DNA of 64,000 nt, taken from assembly GCF_009792295.1 (NCBI RefSeq), contig NZ_CP039934.1:1012501-1076500 (forward strand), written 5' to 3'. Positions 17,092 through 26,569 of the stretch are shown piece after piece. Position 1 is the stretch's first letter. The number at the start of each line of letters is the position of its first letter. The position numbers and the translations under genes are program-made. This DNA comes from Myroides fluvii. Its GTDB lineage: Bacteria > Bacteroidota > Bacteroidia > Flavobacteriales > Flavobacteriaceae. Under the pieces are notes generated by a model. That model was not told the origin of the DNA, did not search any database, and saw nothing but the letters and a program-made list of their open reading frames with translations.

Positions 17092-19326
17092 ATGAATACT
17101 ATTTGGGCATTTATGAAAAGAAATTATAAGGTTATCATTCTTCTACTCGCTGTTTCAGCTGCACTATGGAGTTTTATACCTAAAAAGGAAACTGAGGATC
17201 CAGAAAAAGACCAACTTTTATTAGAGTTAGTCACGTATTTAATGGAGCGCACCCATTATGATCCACCCAAGTTAGATGATAAGTTTTCACAGCAAGTGTA
17301 CACTGAGTACATCAAGGCACTTGACCCGATGAAACGCTACTTCCTACAGGCTGATTTAGATGAATTTAGCAAATATGAACTTTTGATTGACGATATGATT
17401 CAATTGAAAGAACTTTCATTTTTCGACCTTACCTATGAGCGTATTACAGCGCGAATGAAGGAGGCAAAAGCCATCTATAGTGATGTCTTAGCCGAGCCTT
17501 TTGACTATAACCAAGAGGAATCTTTTGACGCAGACTATGACAAAATAGCTTTTGCTAAAACTCCTGAAGAATTAAAAGATCGATGGAGAAAACAACTAAA
17601 ATTAAGTGCTTTATCTACACTTACGGATAACATCAAAATTCAAGAAGGCAAAGATGTTGTCGAAGAGGAAGAAGCAGAAGTAGATGAATACGGCAATGCC
17701 GTTGAAAAAGCAAAACCGGCTAAAAAGAAAAAAGACGATAAACCCAAAGAAATTAAATCGTTTGAGCAACTAGAAAAAGAAGCACGTGAGAGCACGAAGA
17801 AGTCCTTAGACGAATACTTTGACGCCTTAAATGACTTAGAACGCAAAGATTGGTTCTCTGTGTACTTAAATTCTATTGTGGAGCGTTTTGATCCACACTC
17901 TTTCTACTTTGCACCAGAAAACAAAGAAAAATTTGATGCTAGCATGAGTGGTAGTATTGAGGGAATTGGCGCGGTTTTAAGAAAGAAAACGGAAGGTGTC
18001 GAAATCAATGAGTTAGTACCTGGAGGTCCCGCTTGGAGAGGAAAGGAAATCGAGGTTGGAGATATCATTCTTAAAGTAGCACAAAGCAAAGAGGAAGAGC
18101 CTATCGATGTGGTAGGGGTTCGCTTGGACAATGTGGTAAAATTAATCAAAGGTAAAAAAGGAACTACGGTTTACTTGACCGTTAAAAAAATCGAGGGAAC
18201 CATCAAAACAATTGCTATCACCCGTGAAGTAATTGAATTTGAAGAAACTTTCGCCAAATCGAGTATTATTGAAGATGGAGCGAATCGCTATGGAATTATC
18301 CAATTGCCGAAATTCTACATCAACTTTGAAAATAAAGACAATCGCAATGCGTTTACTGATGTTCAAAAAGAAATTATTGAGCTGAAAAAACAAAATGTAG
18401 ATGGAATTATCATGGACTTGAGAAACAATGGTGGAGGATCCCTACAAACAGTTGTAGACATGTTGGGGTTATTCTCTAAAGAAGGCCCAGTCGTTCAAGT
18501 AAAATCATCCAGAGGAAAACAACAAATTTTAGATGATAAAGGAACTCCTATTGTTTGGGATGGTCCCTTAGTAGTTTTAGTCAATAATTTCTCTGCTTCG
18601 GCTTCTGAGATTTTTGCTGCGGCCATTCAAGATTACAAACGCGGATTAATCATCGGTAGTAAACACACATACGGAAAAGGAACAGTTCAGAATTTAGTTG
18701 ATTTGAATGAGCTTTTGAAAAAACAACCGTATGGTGACTTGGGAGCATTAAAAATCACCTTACAGAAGTTCTACCGTATCAATGGTGGTTCTACTCAAAG
18801 AGAAGGGGTTTTAAGTGATATCGTATTACCAGATCGCTATTCTTATATTGATATGGGAGAACGCGATATGGACAATGCTATGCCGTGGGATAAAATTGAC
18901 CGTGCAAATTACACGCCGTATAACAATGACTTTACTTCGGTAATCAACAAGAGTAAATCGAGAATTGCAGGTCATGATCAATTCAAATTAATTGATGAAA
19001 ATGCCCAGTGGATCAATGAGAGAAAAGACGAAAAATCATTTACACTCAACCTGAAACATTACGAGAAAAAGCAGAAAGAAGTAGATGAGAAGGTAAAAAA
19101 ATTCAAAGCTATTTCGAAATACAACAACCATTTAAATTTCTCTTCTTTACCAAGTGAGATTGAGCGTGTGAAGACAGACACCCTTTTAGAGCAAAAAAGA
19201 GATAGATGGCATGAATCTTTAGGTAGTGATGTATATGTTGAAGAAGGCGTAAAAATCTTAAAAGACATTCAACAGCTAACTAAAGCCCCTAGAAATACAA
19301 AAACATTTTCAGATAAAAAACTATAA
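17092..19326 (+). CDS. prc: Carboxy-terminal (tail-specific) processing protease, S41
   Basis: This 744-residue periplasmic protease is of the Prc/Tsp type. It has an N-terminal membrane anchor or signal (residues 10-25), a helical domain, a PDZ domain at about 280-370 (GIGAVLRKKTEG-VEINELVPGGPA), the S41 core (NNGGGSLQTVVDMLGLF, NFSASASEIFAAA) and a DUF3340-like C-terminal region. The catalytic Ser lies in FSASASE and the Lys in YGKGTVQ. A Lys/Glu-rich insert (EEEEAEVDEYG, then AKPAKKKKDDKP) sits near residues 185-220. It degrades proteins by their C-terminal tails and trims lipoproteins and wall enzymes. The permease gene follows after 12 bases, so they are probably co-transcribed. Confidence 0.93.
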   Translation: MNTIWAFMKRNYKVIILLLAVSAALWSFIPKKETEDPEKDQLLLELVTYLMERTHYDPPKLDDKFSQQVYTEYIKALDPMKRYFLQADLDEFSKYELLIDDMIQLKELSFFDLTYERITARMKEAKAIYSDVLAEPFDYNQEESFDADYDKIAFAKTPEELKDRWRKQLKLSALSTLTDNIKIQEGKDVVEEEEAEVDEYGNAVEKAKPAKKKKDDKPKEIKSFEQLEKEARESTKKSLDEYFDALNDLERKDWFSVYLNSIVERFDPHSFYFAPENKEKFDASMSGSIEGIGAVLRKKTEGVEINELVPGGPAWRGKEIEVGDIILKVAQSKEEEPIDVVGVRLDNVVKLIKGKKGTTVYLTVKKIEGTIKTIAITREVIEFEETFAKSSIIEDGANRYGIIQLPKFYINFENKDNRNAFTDVQKEIIELKKQNVDGIIMDLRNNGGGSLQTVVDMLGLFSKEGPVVQVKSSRGKQQILDDKGTPIVWDGPLVVLVNNFSASASEIFAAAIQDYKRGLIIGSKHTYGKGTVQNLVDLNELLKKQPYGDLGALKITLQKFYRINGGSTQREGVLSDIVLPDRYSYIDMGERDMDNAMPWDKIDRANYTPYNNDFTSVINKSKSRIAGHDQFKLIDENAQWINERKDEKSFTLNLKHYEKKQKEVDEKVKKFKAISKYNNHLNFSSLPSEIERVKTDTLLEQKRDRWHESLGSDVYVEEGVKILKDIQQLTKAPRNTKTFSDKKL

Positions 19327-19338
19327 GCACCTAGTTTA

Positions 19339-20424
19339 ATGGCTAGAAATAAGAATAGTAACACAAGTATTGCGCTCCGAAAATTTAAAAAAGATTTTCG
19401 GGGCGTTTTGTGTTTTTGGATTATCATCTTTTTTATTTTGGTTAGTGTGTTTGCGTATTTCATCATTCCTGATTCATCTCAACATGCCAATGCAGGTGAT
19501 TTGGCGATTCGTTCACAACATCCTGGATTTAGTACACCGGTTTTGGTTTTGCCTGCTCCATCTAAGACTACTTGGTCAGAATATTGGTTTGGGCGTAAAA
19601 ATCCGCAGGAACAGGTTCCACTAACTTCCTATCATATCAAAAACGATACGTTGTTCTATCTCCCCTATACTGAACTACGCGATTTAGCACAAGAAAAACA
19701 GCTTGCTTTACACTCTTTTTCTCCATTGGAACGAGCGAATCTAATCCAACACAAAACTTTTTGGCTGGGCACAGACAACCAAGGGCGCGATTACTACAGT
19801 CGACTGGTACTCGGATCGAGGGTATCCCTTGCAATTGGGTTTATTGCTGTTTCCATTTCTCTACTTATCGGCATTAGTTTGGGGGCAATAGCGGGTTATT
19901 ACGGCGGAAAAATTGATGCCTTTATCTTGTGGGTGATTAATATCTTTTGGTCTATTCCTACCTTGCTGTTGGTTATTGCTATTACCTTAGCCTTAGGCAA
20001 GGGGTTTTGGCAAGTATTCATTGCTGTTGGGTTGACCATGTGGGTAGAGGTTGCCCGTGTTGTCAGAGGACAAGTGATTAGTGTGAAGCAACAACAATAC
20101 ATTACCGCAGCTCGTGCTTTGGGTTATTCCGATTACCGCATCATTGCCCGTCATATTTTACCCAATTGCATGGCGCCAGTTATCGTGATTTCTGCGGCCA
20201 ACTTTGCCTCAGCTATCTTAGTCGAAAGTGGATTGAGCTTCTTGGGAATAGGAACTCAAGTACCTACACCAAGTTGGGGTGCTATGATAAAGGAAAATTA
20301 CAACTATATTTTAGTAGGCAAGGCTTATCTAGCTCTATTACCTGGTTTGGCTATGTTTGTTATTGTGATGTGTTTTACGCAGCTTGGAAACGCTATTCGC
20401 GATGCTTTTGACGTAAGAAAATAA
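19339..20424 (+). CDS. OppC-like ABC transporter permease (orphan)
   Basis: This is a 361-residue inner-membrane permease of the binding-protein-dependent type (BPD_transp_1) in the dipeptide/oligopeptide group. The first helix is at about 27-48. A periplasmic loop of about 110 residues follows, including FWLGTDNQGRDYYSRLVLGS, a hallmark of OppC/DppC. Then come five helices with the EAA loop ARALGYSDYRIIARHILPN. No OppB, ATPase or binding protein is encoded anywhere nearby, so its partners must be elsewhere, or it acts alone with prc (inference). It is convergent with the GH25 gene, 2 bases apart. Confidence 0.9.
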   Translation: MARNKNSNTSIALRKFKKDFRGVLCFWIIIFFILVSVFAYFIIPDSSQHANAGDLAIRSQHPGFSTPVLVLPAPSKTTWSEYWFGRKNPQEQVPLTSYHIKNDTLFYLPYTELRDLAQEKQLALHSFSPLERANLIQHKTFWLGTDNQGRDYYSRLVLGSRVSLAIGFIAVSISLLIGISLGAIAGYYGGKIDAFILWVINIFWSIPTLLLVIAITLALGKGFWQVFIAVGLTMWVEVARVVRGQVISVKQQQYITAARALGYSDYRIIARHILPNCMAPVIVISAANFASAILVESGLSFLGIGTQVPTPSWGAMIKENYNYILVGKAYLALLPGLAMFVIVMCFTQLGNAIRDAFDVRK

Positions 20425-20426
20425 AT

Positions 20427-21326
20427 TTATTTAACGAGTATGCTTCGGATATCCGATTTGTTGCCATTGTAGATATTCAAATCGACTTTACCATCGATTC
20501 CCTTTACCATTCCCTTCTCAGTAAATTGCCAAAAATGCCATTCGGGTTTAATTTCCTCAACAAAGAAATTGTAATTGGCAATCCACACAATATGATCAGG
20601 GAACCACTTTTTAAGGTGATTGGTGTAATAGTGTTCCCCTGAATATAAAATAGGTTGCACGCCATAATGCTGTTCAATCATTTCCATCCATCGCTTCAAC
20701 CCTAAAACTAAGTTGTCCATGGATTGCTTTTTGGGTAGATCTTCGATGTCTAAAACGGGAGGAAAATCACCTTCTGACAATTTCACGGTTGCAATAAAGT
20801 TCTCTGCTTGTTTGATGGAATTTTCATCTGGGCGGTAGTAGTGATAGGCCCCGCGAATAAAGTGATTGGCGCGAGCGCCTTTCCAATTGAGATCAAAAGC
20901 TTTGTCCTTTCCGTCATCTCCCATGGTTGCACGGACAAACACAAATTCTAGTGGAGCACGTTGAGCCACAGAATCCACAGCCTCCCAATCAATAACCCCT
21001 TGATAATGCGAAACATCAAATCCAATCATACGATCATGATGGCGTTGTAAAACTTCTACGGTTCGAAAATCGAAAAAGGATTTCTCCTCCGCTTCTTTGC
21101 GTTGTGCGCTAAAAAAGTATTTAATTCCCTCTTGAAAGGTTATTCCAAACCAAACTCCCGCTCCTACTAATACTACAACAATACACACCCATTTGATGCG
21201 TGTAAAAGTTGTATTGTTCTTCTTCTTTTGAGGACGTCGAGGTGATGGCTTTTTCCTCGCAGGTTGCTTTTGATTCACAACTGCTATGGGAGAATTTTTT
21301 CCAGTTCCGTATTTTGTAGAAGCCAT
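20427..21326 (-). CDS. GH25-family muramidase with membrane anchor
   Basis: This is a 299-residue protein with a basic cytoplasmic head (residues 1-45, many Lys/Arg/Pro), one membrane helix at about 48-68 and a GH25 lysozyme domain at about 95-295. Domain marks are GFDVSHYQGVIDW at its start, FVRATMGDDGKD, GAYHYYRPDE and PPVLDIEDLP, where Asp and Glu of D-x-E are catalytic. It should cleave the MurNAc-GlcNAc bond of peptidoglycan on the periplasmic side. It has its own promoter at 21343-21375. The length and topology fit the membrane-bound GH25 proteins of Bacteroidota. Confidence 0.9.
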   Translation of the reverse strand: MASTKYGTGKNSPIAVVNQKQPARKKPSPRRPQKKKNNTTFTRIKWVCIVVVLVGAGVWFGITFQEGIKYFFSAQRKEAEEKSFFDFRTVEVLQRHHDRMIGFDVSHYQGVIDWEAVDSVAQRAPLEFVFVRATMGDDGKDKAFDLNWKGARANHFIRGAYHYYRPDENSIKQAENFIATVKLSEGDFPPVLDIEDLPKKQSMDNLVLGLKRWMEMIEQHYGVQPILYSGEHYYTNHLKKWFPDHIVWIANYNFFVEEIKPEWHFWQFTEKGMVKGIDGKVDLNIYNGNKSDIRSILVK

Positions 21327-21342
21327 AATTATAGTAAAAGAG

Positions 21343-21375
21343 CAAAAGTACGTATTTTACCTAAACATCATGCAA
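21343..21375 (-). promoter_or_regulatory. Promoter of the GH25 gene
   Basis: On the minus strand TACTTTTG (21343-21350) matches TAnnTTTG, and TTG (21373-21375) lies 22 bases upstream, within the usual 17-23 base spacing. The ATG at 21326 follows 16 bases downstream. Confidence 0.55.
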
Positions 21376-21380
21376 CAGAA

Positions 21381-22217
21381 TTACGCTACAGGTGTTTGAT
21401 CCACTTTCAATACAGGTACTGGAAGTGAAATATTATTCAGCTTAAACTTCTTGTCTATTTCAAAGCGAATATCACTTGAAATACGATCGTTATCAAAAGC
21501 ATTATCAATAAAATAATACAAGATAAATCGAATGGAAGAATCGCCAAATTGATCAATAAAAACGATTGATTTCGGATTTTTCAATACATCGGGATTATCT
21601 TCCACTGCAGATAACAACACTGCTTTTACGAGTTCAACATCCGTTCCAATATAGACTCCAATATCAATACGCGCACGAATCACTGGATCTTCATGGGTCC
21701 AGTTGTACACAATATCATCGATTAACTTTCGATTGGGAATTACGATATCCCTCATATTTCGCGTTTCAACAATCGTACATCTTAAGTGGATTGCCTTTAC
21801 GCGTGCTACTTGTCCATTCACCTCAATGACATCCCCCATATTCAGCGTTTTGTCGAAGAGGATATATATTCCCGCGATGATATCGCGAAAGATATCTTGG
21901 AGTGCAAATCCCAATCCAACGAACAAAGCCGCCGAAGTAGTCAAAAACATACTGATGTTTAGTCCAATCACATTGAGAATGAAAAAGAACATAATGACAT
22001 AAATAAAATAATTGACGAAGTTAAATACACTTCTCAAGCGCAACGCTACATCAGGAGGTGAGCTTTTAATAACCGTTTTACGCAAAAAGGTCAAACCATA
22101 CTTGGTAATCAACAGCGTAAAAACAATAAAGAGAATTGTACCTATTGTAATACTAAGTGATTTACTTGTATAAAGCTCATATTCTAAAAACTTGGAAAGC
22201 AGTAGTTTTAAATTCAA
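21381..22217 (-). CDS. MscS-family mechanosensitive ion channel
   Basis: This 278-residue channel has three N-terminal membrane helices (about 18-40, 60-85 and 88-110). The pore helix region reads SAALFVGLGFALQDIFRDIIAGIYI, where Gly/Ala packing and the conserved GLGFALQ stretch identify MscS. The beta domain follows with DVIEVNGQVARVKAIHLRCT and the VPNR-like IPNRKLIDDIV. It releases ions during osmotic downshock. It stands alone between the GH25 gene and a 336-base gap. Confidence 0.93.
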   Translation of the reverse strand: MNLKLLLSKFLEYELYTSKSLSITIGTILFIVFTLLITKYGLTFLRKTVIKSSPPDVALRLRSVFNFVNYFIYVIMFFFILNVIGLNISMFLTTSAALFVGLGFALQDIFRDIIAGIYILFDKTLNMGDVIEVNGQVARVKAIHLRCTIVETRNMRDIVIPNRKLIDDIVYNWTHEDPVIRARIDIGVYIGTDVELVKAVLLSAVEDNPDVLKNPKSIVFIDQFGDSSIRFILYYFIDNAFDNDRISSDIRFEIDKKFKLNNISLPVPVLKVDQTPVA

Positions 22218-22553
22218 AATAAGTCTCTTATTAAGTTAGCTATACTATTTGGACTCGCAATCGTTGAAAAGTCACTTTTATGAACCATCCAATTGATAAA
22301 TTTAAAGCTTTATCCCAAATATTAAAAGTAAAAACACGAATAATTCCCTATTCTTTTCGCTTCTTGCTAGCGTTATTGTGATTGGATTATAAACTTCTCA
22401 AAATAAGATTTTGCACTACTTTTTCCGCTTATTTCCCTCTGCTATTTTCTAGACTTATTTCGTTGATAAATAGATACAAAGCATGATAAATATCACCTCT
22501 TACGCACCATAATTTAGCTATTTTTCGCCCTTTACAACTAAACCTAAACTCGA
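22218..22553. other. Gene-free gap of 336 bases
   Basis: I find no ORF, strong hairpin or promoter box with correct spacing here. The last 120 bases before the ATG at 22554 are AT-rich. The gap presumably holds divergent promoters for the MscS gene and the flavoenzyme-like gene. Confidence 0.4.
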
Positions 22554-24340
22554 ATGAAAATAAAACCAACCCATTCCATTCACATCCCTGTGATGGGACT
22601 TGCTTATACCATCGATAGTCCTGTGCGCGTGGCGCAATATGGGCTAGCTTCAACGTTATCTGTTATGGACGATGAGCTCATCGAGCGCATGAACAAATTC
22701 TACTGCGAGAAGTTCGAATTACCCTACCAGGAGATTACGAAAAAGATTGATGATTTCAGGGCTAAGCGCATTACAGCCTACCTCAACACTCTAGATACCA
22801 TAGTAAAAAGAAAATTTGACCACCTAAAAAAAGATTTGCTTCAGAGTAAAAAAAATGTGGAAGACTACATCGAGATGCTGCCTACTGTATCCGAGATTCG
22901 CAAGCAACTACAGACGTATATTGACGACAAGATTTCCGCAGACAACCTCAAAAATATTCTAGACACCTATTTGACTCCAGGAGACATTGATGTCAACATT
23001 ATGACGAAAGTAGATCGTGAAAACTTTGATAAAAAAGAATCGCTACCTGCAAAATACAACGATGCACATGCCGCTTTACGAGGCTTTAGCAACAGTAGTT
23101 TGCATTCTTCTGTTGTGCTCTCTGCGGGAATGAATCCCAAGTTGTTCAGTTATTTTGAAGAGTTTGATGCTTTTTATCCCGCGGCTGATCAAGAATTACA
23201 AAAGCGAATCATCTTAAAAGTGAGTGATTATCGCTCGGCTTTAATCCAAGGAAGTTTCTTAGCAAAAAAAGGGCTTTGGGTTTCAGAATATCGCATTGAA
23301 TCGGGCTTAAACTGCGGTGGGCATGCCTTTGCTACCGATGGTTATTTACTGGGTGTTATCTTAGAAGAATTTAAAGTCAAACGCCAAGAATTAATTCAGA
23401 CGACACACGATTTAATGTGTAAGGCTTTAACTCAGAAAGGCCGCTACACACCAGAAACACCTTTAGCCTTAAAAATAACGGCTCAAGGGGGGTTGGAACA
23501 GCAGCTGAACATCAGTTTTTACTGGATCATTATCAAGTAGATTCTGTTGGATGGGGTTCGCCATTTCTCCTTGTACCCGAAGCTACTTCTGTCGATGTGG
23601 CTACCCGACAACTTTTAGCCAATGCCAAAGAAGAAGATCTGTATTTGAGTCATATTTCACCCTTGGGTATTCCCTTTAACAACATCAAAGGAACGACGAA
23701 TGAAATACACAAGGCACAACGCATTGCCAAAGACAAAGCGGGCAGTTCTTGTCCTAGAAAGTATTTGGCTCTAGATAAAACACATGATCCCGAAGGAATT
23801 TGCACAGCTTCACGCAAATATCAAACCATTGAACTAGATGCCTTAAAAAATAAAAAGGAAACAATGAGCGAAGTCGCCTATCAGCAGAAATTTAATGCCA
23901 TTACGGAAAAAGCTTGTCTGTGTATTGGTTTAGCCAATGCTTCATTCTTAGAAAATGATTTGCAAATCAAAGGAGAATCACAAGGCGTTGTGATTTGTCC
24001 TGGGCCAAATATCGCTTATTTTACCAAAGAAGTGTCCCTTAAACAGATGATGCAACACATTTATGGCCGAACCAATATCATTGACAGTGAAAACCGTCCG
24101 CATTTCTTTTTGAAGGAGTTGCGCATGTATCTGGATCATTTTAAACAGGAAAAAAGTTTACTAGAAGTAGATGCTTCTCCTATAAAAATGAAAAAAATAG
24201 AAAAAACCAAAGAGAACTTACTTGCTGGTATTGCCTATTATGAATTGCTATTTGCACAAGATGACACTTATTTTACTGGAGATCAATCCATTATTCTAAA
24301 AGAATTAAACGAGAGCAAAATAACCTTATTACACACATAG
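22554..24340 (+). pseudogene. Nitronate-monooxygenase-like protein, frameshifted in a G run
   Basis: Two ORFs (22554-23540, and a downstream frame open from about 23483 to 24340) join into one protein if the run of 6 G at 23486-23491 had 7. The junction then reads ITAQGGVGTAAEHQFLLDHY and the total is 595 residues. The restored protein has IPVMGLAYTIDSPVRVA at the start, GLNCGGHAFATDG in the middle and the GGVGTAAEHQ stretch followed by SVGWGSPFLLVPEAT. These parallel the FMN-binding blocks of nitronate monooxygenase TIM barrels (AGGHxG, then GGIxDG and GTRFLATPEA), but identity is low, so this is inference. The C-terminal 200 residues carry several Cys (SSCPRKY, GICTASRKY, ACLCIGL) and may be a separate domain. 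It may be a true pseudogene, a phase-variable gene or a base-calling error. Confidence 0.7.
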
Positions 24341-24368
24341 CGCCCCCTAATTAGTTTTTTTGATTGTC

Positions 24369-24404
24369 ATCAGGTTCTCTTTTCATAGAGAACCTGATTT
24401 TTTT
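24369..24404 (+). terminator. Intrinsic terminator after the flavoenzyme-like gene
   Basis: ATCAGGTTCTC (24369-24379) pairs perfectly with 24388-24398 across an 8-base loop, followed by a run of T to 24404. It lies 29 bases after the stop. Confidence 0.85.
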
Positions 24405-24537
24405 AATCCTTCTCCTATCTTGTATCTAACCTTGCTACTATTTCATTTACAATTCAAACACAAACTAACAAAAGCTTACTTATATCACACAACAACAAGG
24501 CATTACGCTATTTTTTATTTAGTTTTAAAAATAAAAA

Positions 24538-26067
24538 ATGCAAATCAATCCAACCTTATTTACCTTTTCATTCTATCTCTTACTCATTCTGGGGATTGGT
24601 ATTCTTGCCTATCGCAAGACGAAAAACTTTTCTGATTACATTCTTGGTGGGCGCAGTTTAGGGCCTTTAGTAACGGCTTTGTCAGCAGGTGCTTCCGATA
24701 TGTCGGGCTGGCTATTAATGGGGTTGCCAGGCAGTATTTTCAAATCGGGTTTAGCGCAAAGCTGGATTGCAATTGGCTTACTCATTGGTGCTTATTTTAA
24801 TTGGCGTCTCGTGGCTGGGCGATTACGCGTACATACCGAAATAAGTAACAACGCCTTGACACTTCCTGATTTTTTCCTCCATCGATTTGGGGATGATGGC
24901 AAACTAGTCAAGACAATAGCCGCACTTGCAATCCTCTTATTTTTTACGTTGTACTGTTCCTCTGGGATGGTGGCTGGCGCACAATTGTTCACAGCAATCT
25001 TTCATCTTTCTTATTTCCAAGCGCTACTGCTTAGTGCCTTGGCAACGATTACCTATACTTTTATTGGGGGATTTTTAGCGGTCAGTTGGAGTGATACTAT
25101 ACAAGCGACCTTGATGTTATTTGCTTTGATTTTGACTCCAATCATGATTATCCTCTCCCTTGGAGGGTGGGACGAAGTCAATGCACAGATACAATTAGCC
25201 GTTCAAACGCATCAAATCGCGTATTCCAATATCATCCACAACATCAGCCTCATTACAATTATCAGTGCTGTAGCCTGGGGTTTGGGTTATTTTGGTCAAC
25301 CCCATATTTTAGCTCGATTTATGGCGGCAGATAGTGCAAAGACGATGCGAAATGCCCGTCGTATCGGTATGACATGGATGTTTTTGTGTTTACTCGGAGC
25401 CGTTGCGATTGGTTATGTTGGAATTAGCTATTTTCAAGCCCATCCTGATCAAGCGGCCGGAGTAAACAAAAACAACGAAATGATTTTTATAGAATTAATT
25501 CACTATTTATTCAATCCCTGGGTGATTGGCATTCTCTTATCCGCTATACTCGCTGCTGTAATGAGTACGTTAAGTGCACAACTTTTGATGGCTTCCAGCA
25601 CCTTAACACAAGATTTCTATCACTCTTACCTTCGACGTTCAGCATCTCAAAGAGAATTAGTCTGGATGAGTCGTTTGGCCGTTTTATTGATTTCTTTCAT
25701 TGCCATCGGTATTGCGCTTGATGAGAACAACAGTATTTTAGGTTTAGTTTCCCGTGCTTGGGCGGGTTTTGGTGCTGCTTTTGGCCCGCTCATCCTCTTT
25801 ACTTTATTTTGGAAAAAAACAACAGGAAAAGCTGCACTTATAGGAATCACCGTAGGGGGACTCACCGTGATCTTTTGGCCCGTCTTTCAAGAACAGGTAC
25901 TACATGGCGTTATTTTTGGTTATCGCGAACCCTTGTATGAGATTATCCCTGGTTTTATTTTTAGCTCAATAAGTATTTGGCTATGCTCTCACTTTGGTCG
26001 TCCAGTATCAAAACACACAAAAGTAGCCTTCGATACGGCTAATGTTTTATATCGCAAAGAAAAGTAG
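24538..26067 (+). CDS. putP: Sodium/proline symporter PutP
   Basis: This 509-residue symporter of the SSS family has about 13 membrane helices. Marks are FSDYILGGRSLGPLVTALSAGASDMSGWLLMGLPG near the N-terminus (sodium-site region), LPDFFLHRFG, GFLAVSWSDTIQATLML and WGLGYFGQPHILARFMAA, all typical of PutP. It imports proline with Na+. The gene is monocistronic, between a terminator and a convergent neighbour 13 bases away. Confidence 0.94.
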   Translation: MQINPTLFTFSFYLLLILGIGILAYRKTKNFSDYILGGRSLGPLVTALSAGASDMSGWLLMGLPGSIFKSGLAQSWIAIGLLIGAYFNWRLVAGRLRVHTEISNNALTLPDFFLHRFGDDGKLVKTIAALAILLFFTLYCSSGMVAGAQLFTAIFHLSYFQALLLSALATITYTFIGGFLAVSWSDTIQATLMLFALILTPIMIILSLGGWDEVNAQIQLAVQTHQIAYSNIIHNISLITIISAVAWGLGYFGQPHILARFMAADSAKTMRNARRIGMTWMFLCLLGAVAIGYVGISYFQAHPDQAAGVNKNNEMIFIELIHYLFNPWVIGILLSAILAAVMSTLSAQLLMASSTLTQDFYHSYLRRSASQRELVWMSRLAVLLISFIAIGIALDENNSILGLVSRAWAGFGAAFGPLILFTLFWKKTTGKAALIGITVGGLTVIFWPVFQEQVLHGVIFGYREPLYEIIPGFIFSSISIWLCSHFGRPVSKHTKVAFDTANVLYRKEK

Positions 26068-26080
26068 ATCAAATTCGCAT

Positions 26081-26542
26081 TTATACAAGAATAATCCCTT
26101 CAATGAATTCAATAACAGCAAGCCAAAGTAAAACAGAACCCAACAGTAGACCTGCTTGCATAAACCATTCTAACCAAGTGGATTCTTCGGCTTCTTTGAT
26201 ATAAAAATAATTACTTATTCTACAACTAAAGTACATATGACGTTTATACTTTTTTAAAGCTATGGTATCTGCAATTTTATACAATGAAAGGTAAAAAAGC
26301 AATAATAAGGGAGACAAGATTCCCAAGATAGGCTTGTGCTCCCAACCAACCTCAATTTCAAAACACGCATAAATCACACCGACAATAGATAAAACCAGTA
26401 GGGTGTAAAAAACCGCAGTATTTCGAAGGTATCTATGAATTGGAGAATAAAGGAGATTACCCATACAAAGTGTCATAAAAATCAGAAAAAACAGAAAAAA
26501 ATAATCTTGTTCACTATTCATATCCTTATCAAAACTTAGCAA
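26081..26542 (-). CDS. Hypothetical four-helix membrane protein
   Basis: This is a 153-residue protein with hydrophobic stretches at about 14-32, 42-62, 72-88 and 130-150. A basic loop (KKYKRHMYFSCR) lies in the middle. I recognise no family. A second in-frame ATG at 26521 (MNSEQDYFF) is an alternative start. It lies 27 bases after the helicase gene on the same strand and may share its transcript. Confidence 0.6.
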   Translation of the reverse strand: MLSFDKDMNSEQDYFFLFFLIFMTLCMGNLLYSPIHRYLRNTAVFYTLLVLSIVGVIYACFEIEVGWEHKPILGILSPLLLLFYLSLYKIADTIALKKYKRHMYFSCRISNYFYIKEAEESTWLEWFMQAGLLLGSVLLWLAVIEFIEGIILV

Positions 26543-26569
26543 TTAATCTTCTTCAATCCAAGTACAACA

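Noticed and set aside
23481..23495. Programmed -1 frameshift at CAA-GGG-GGG
   Set aside because: The site is not a good slippery heptamer because the P-site tRNA would mispair on AGG. A single-base G deletion explains the data more simply, and no stimulatory stem is evident.
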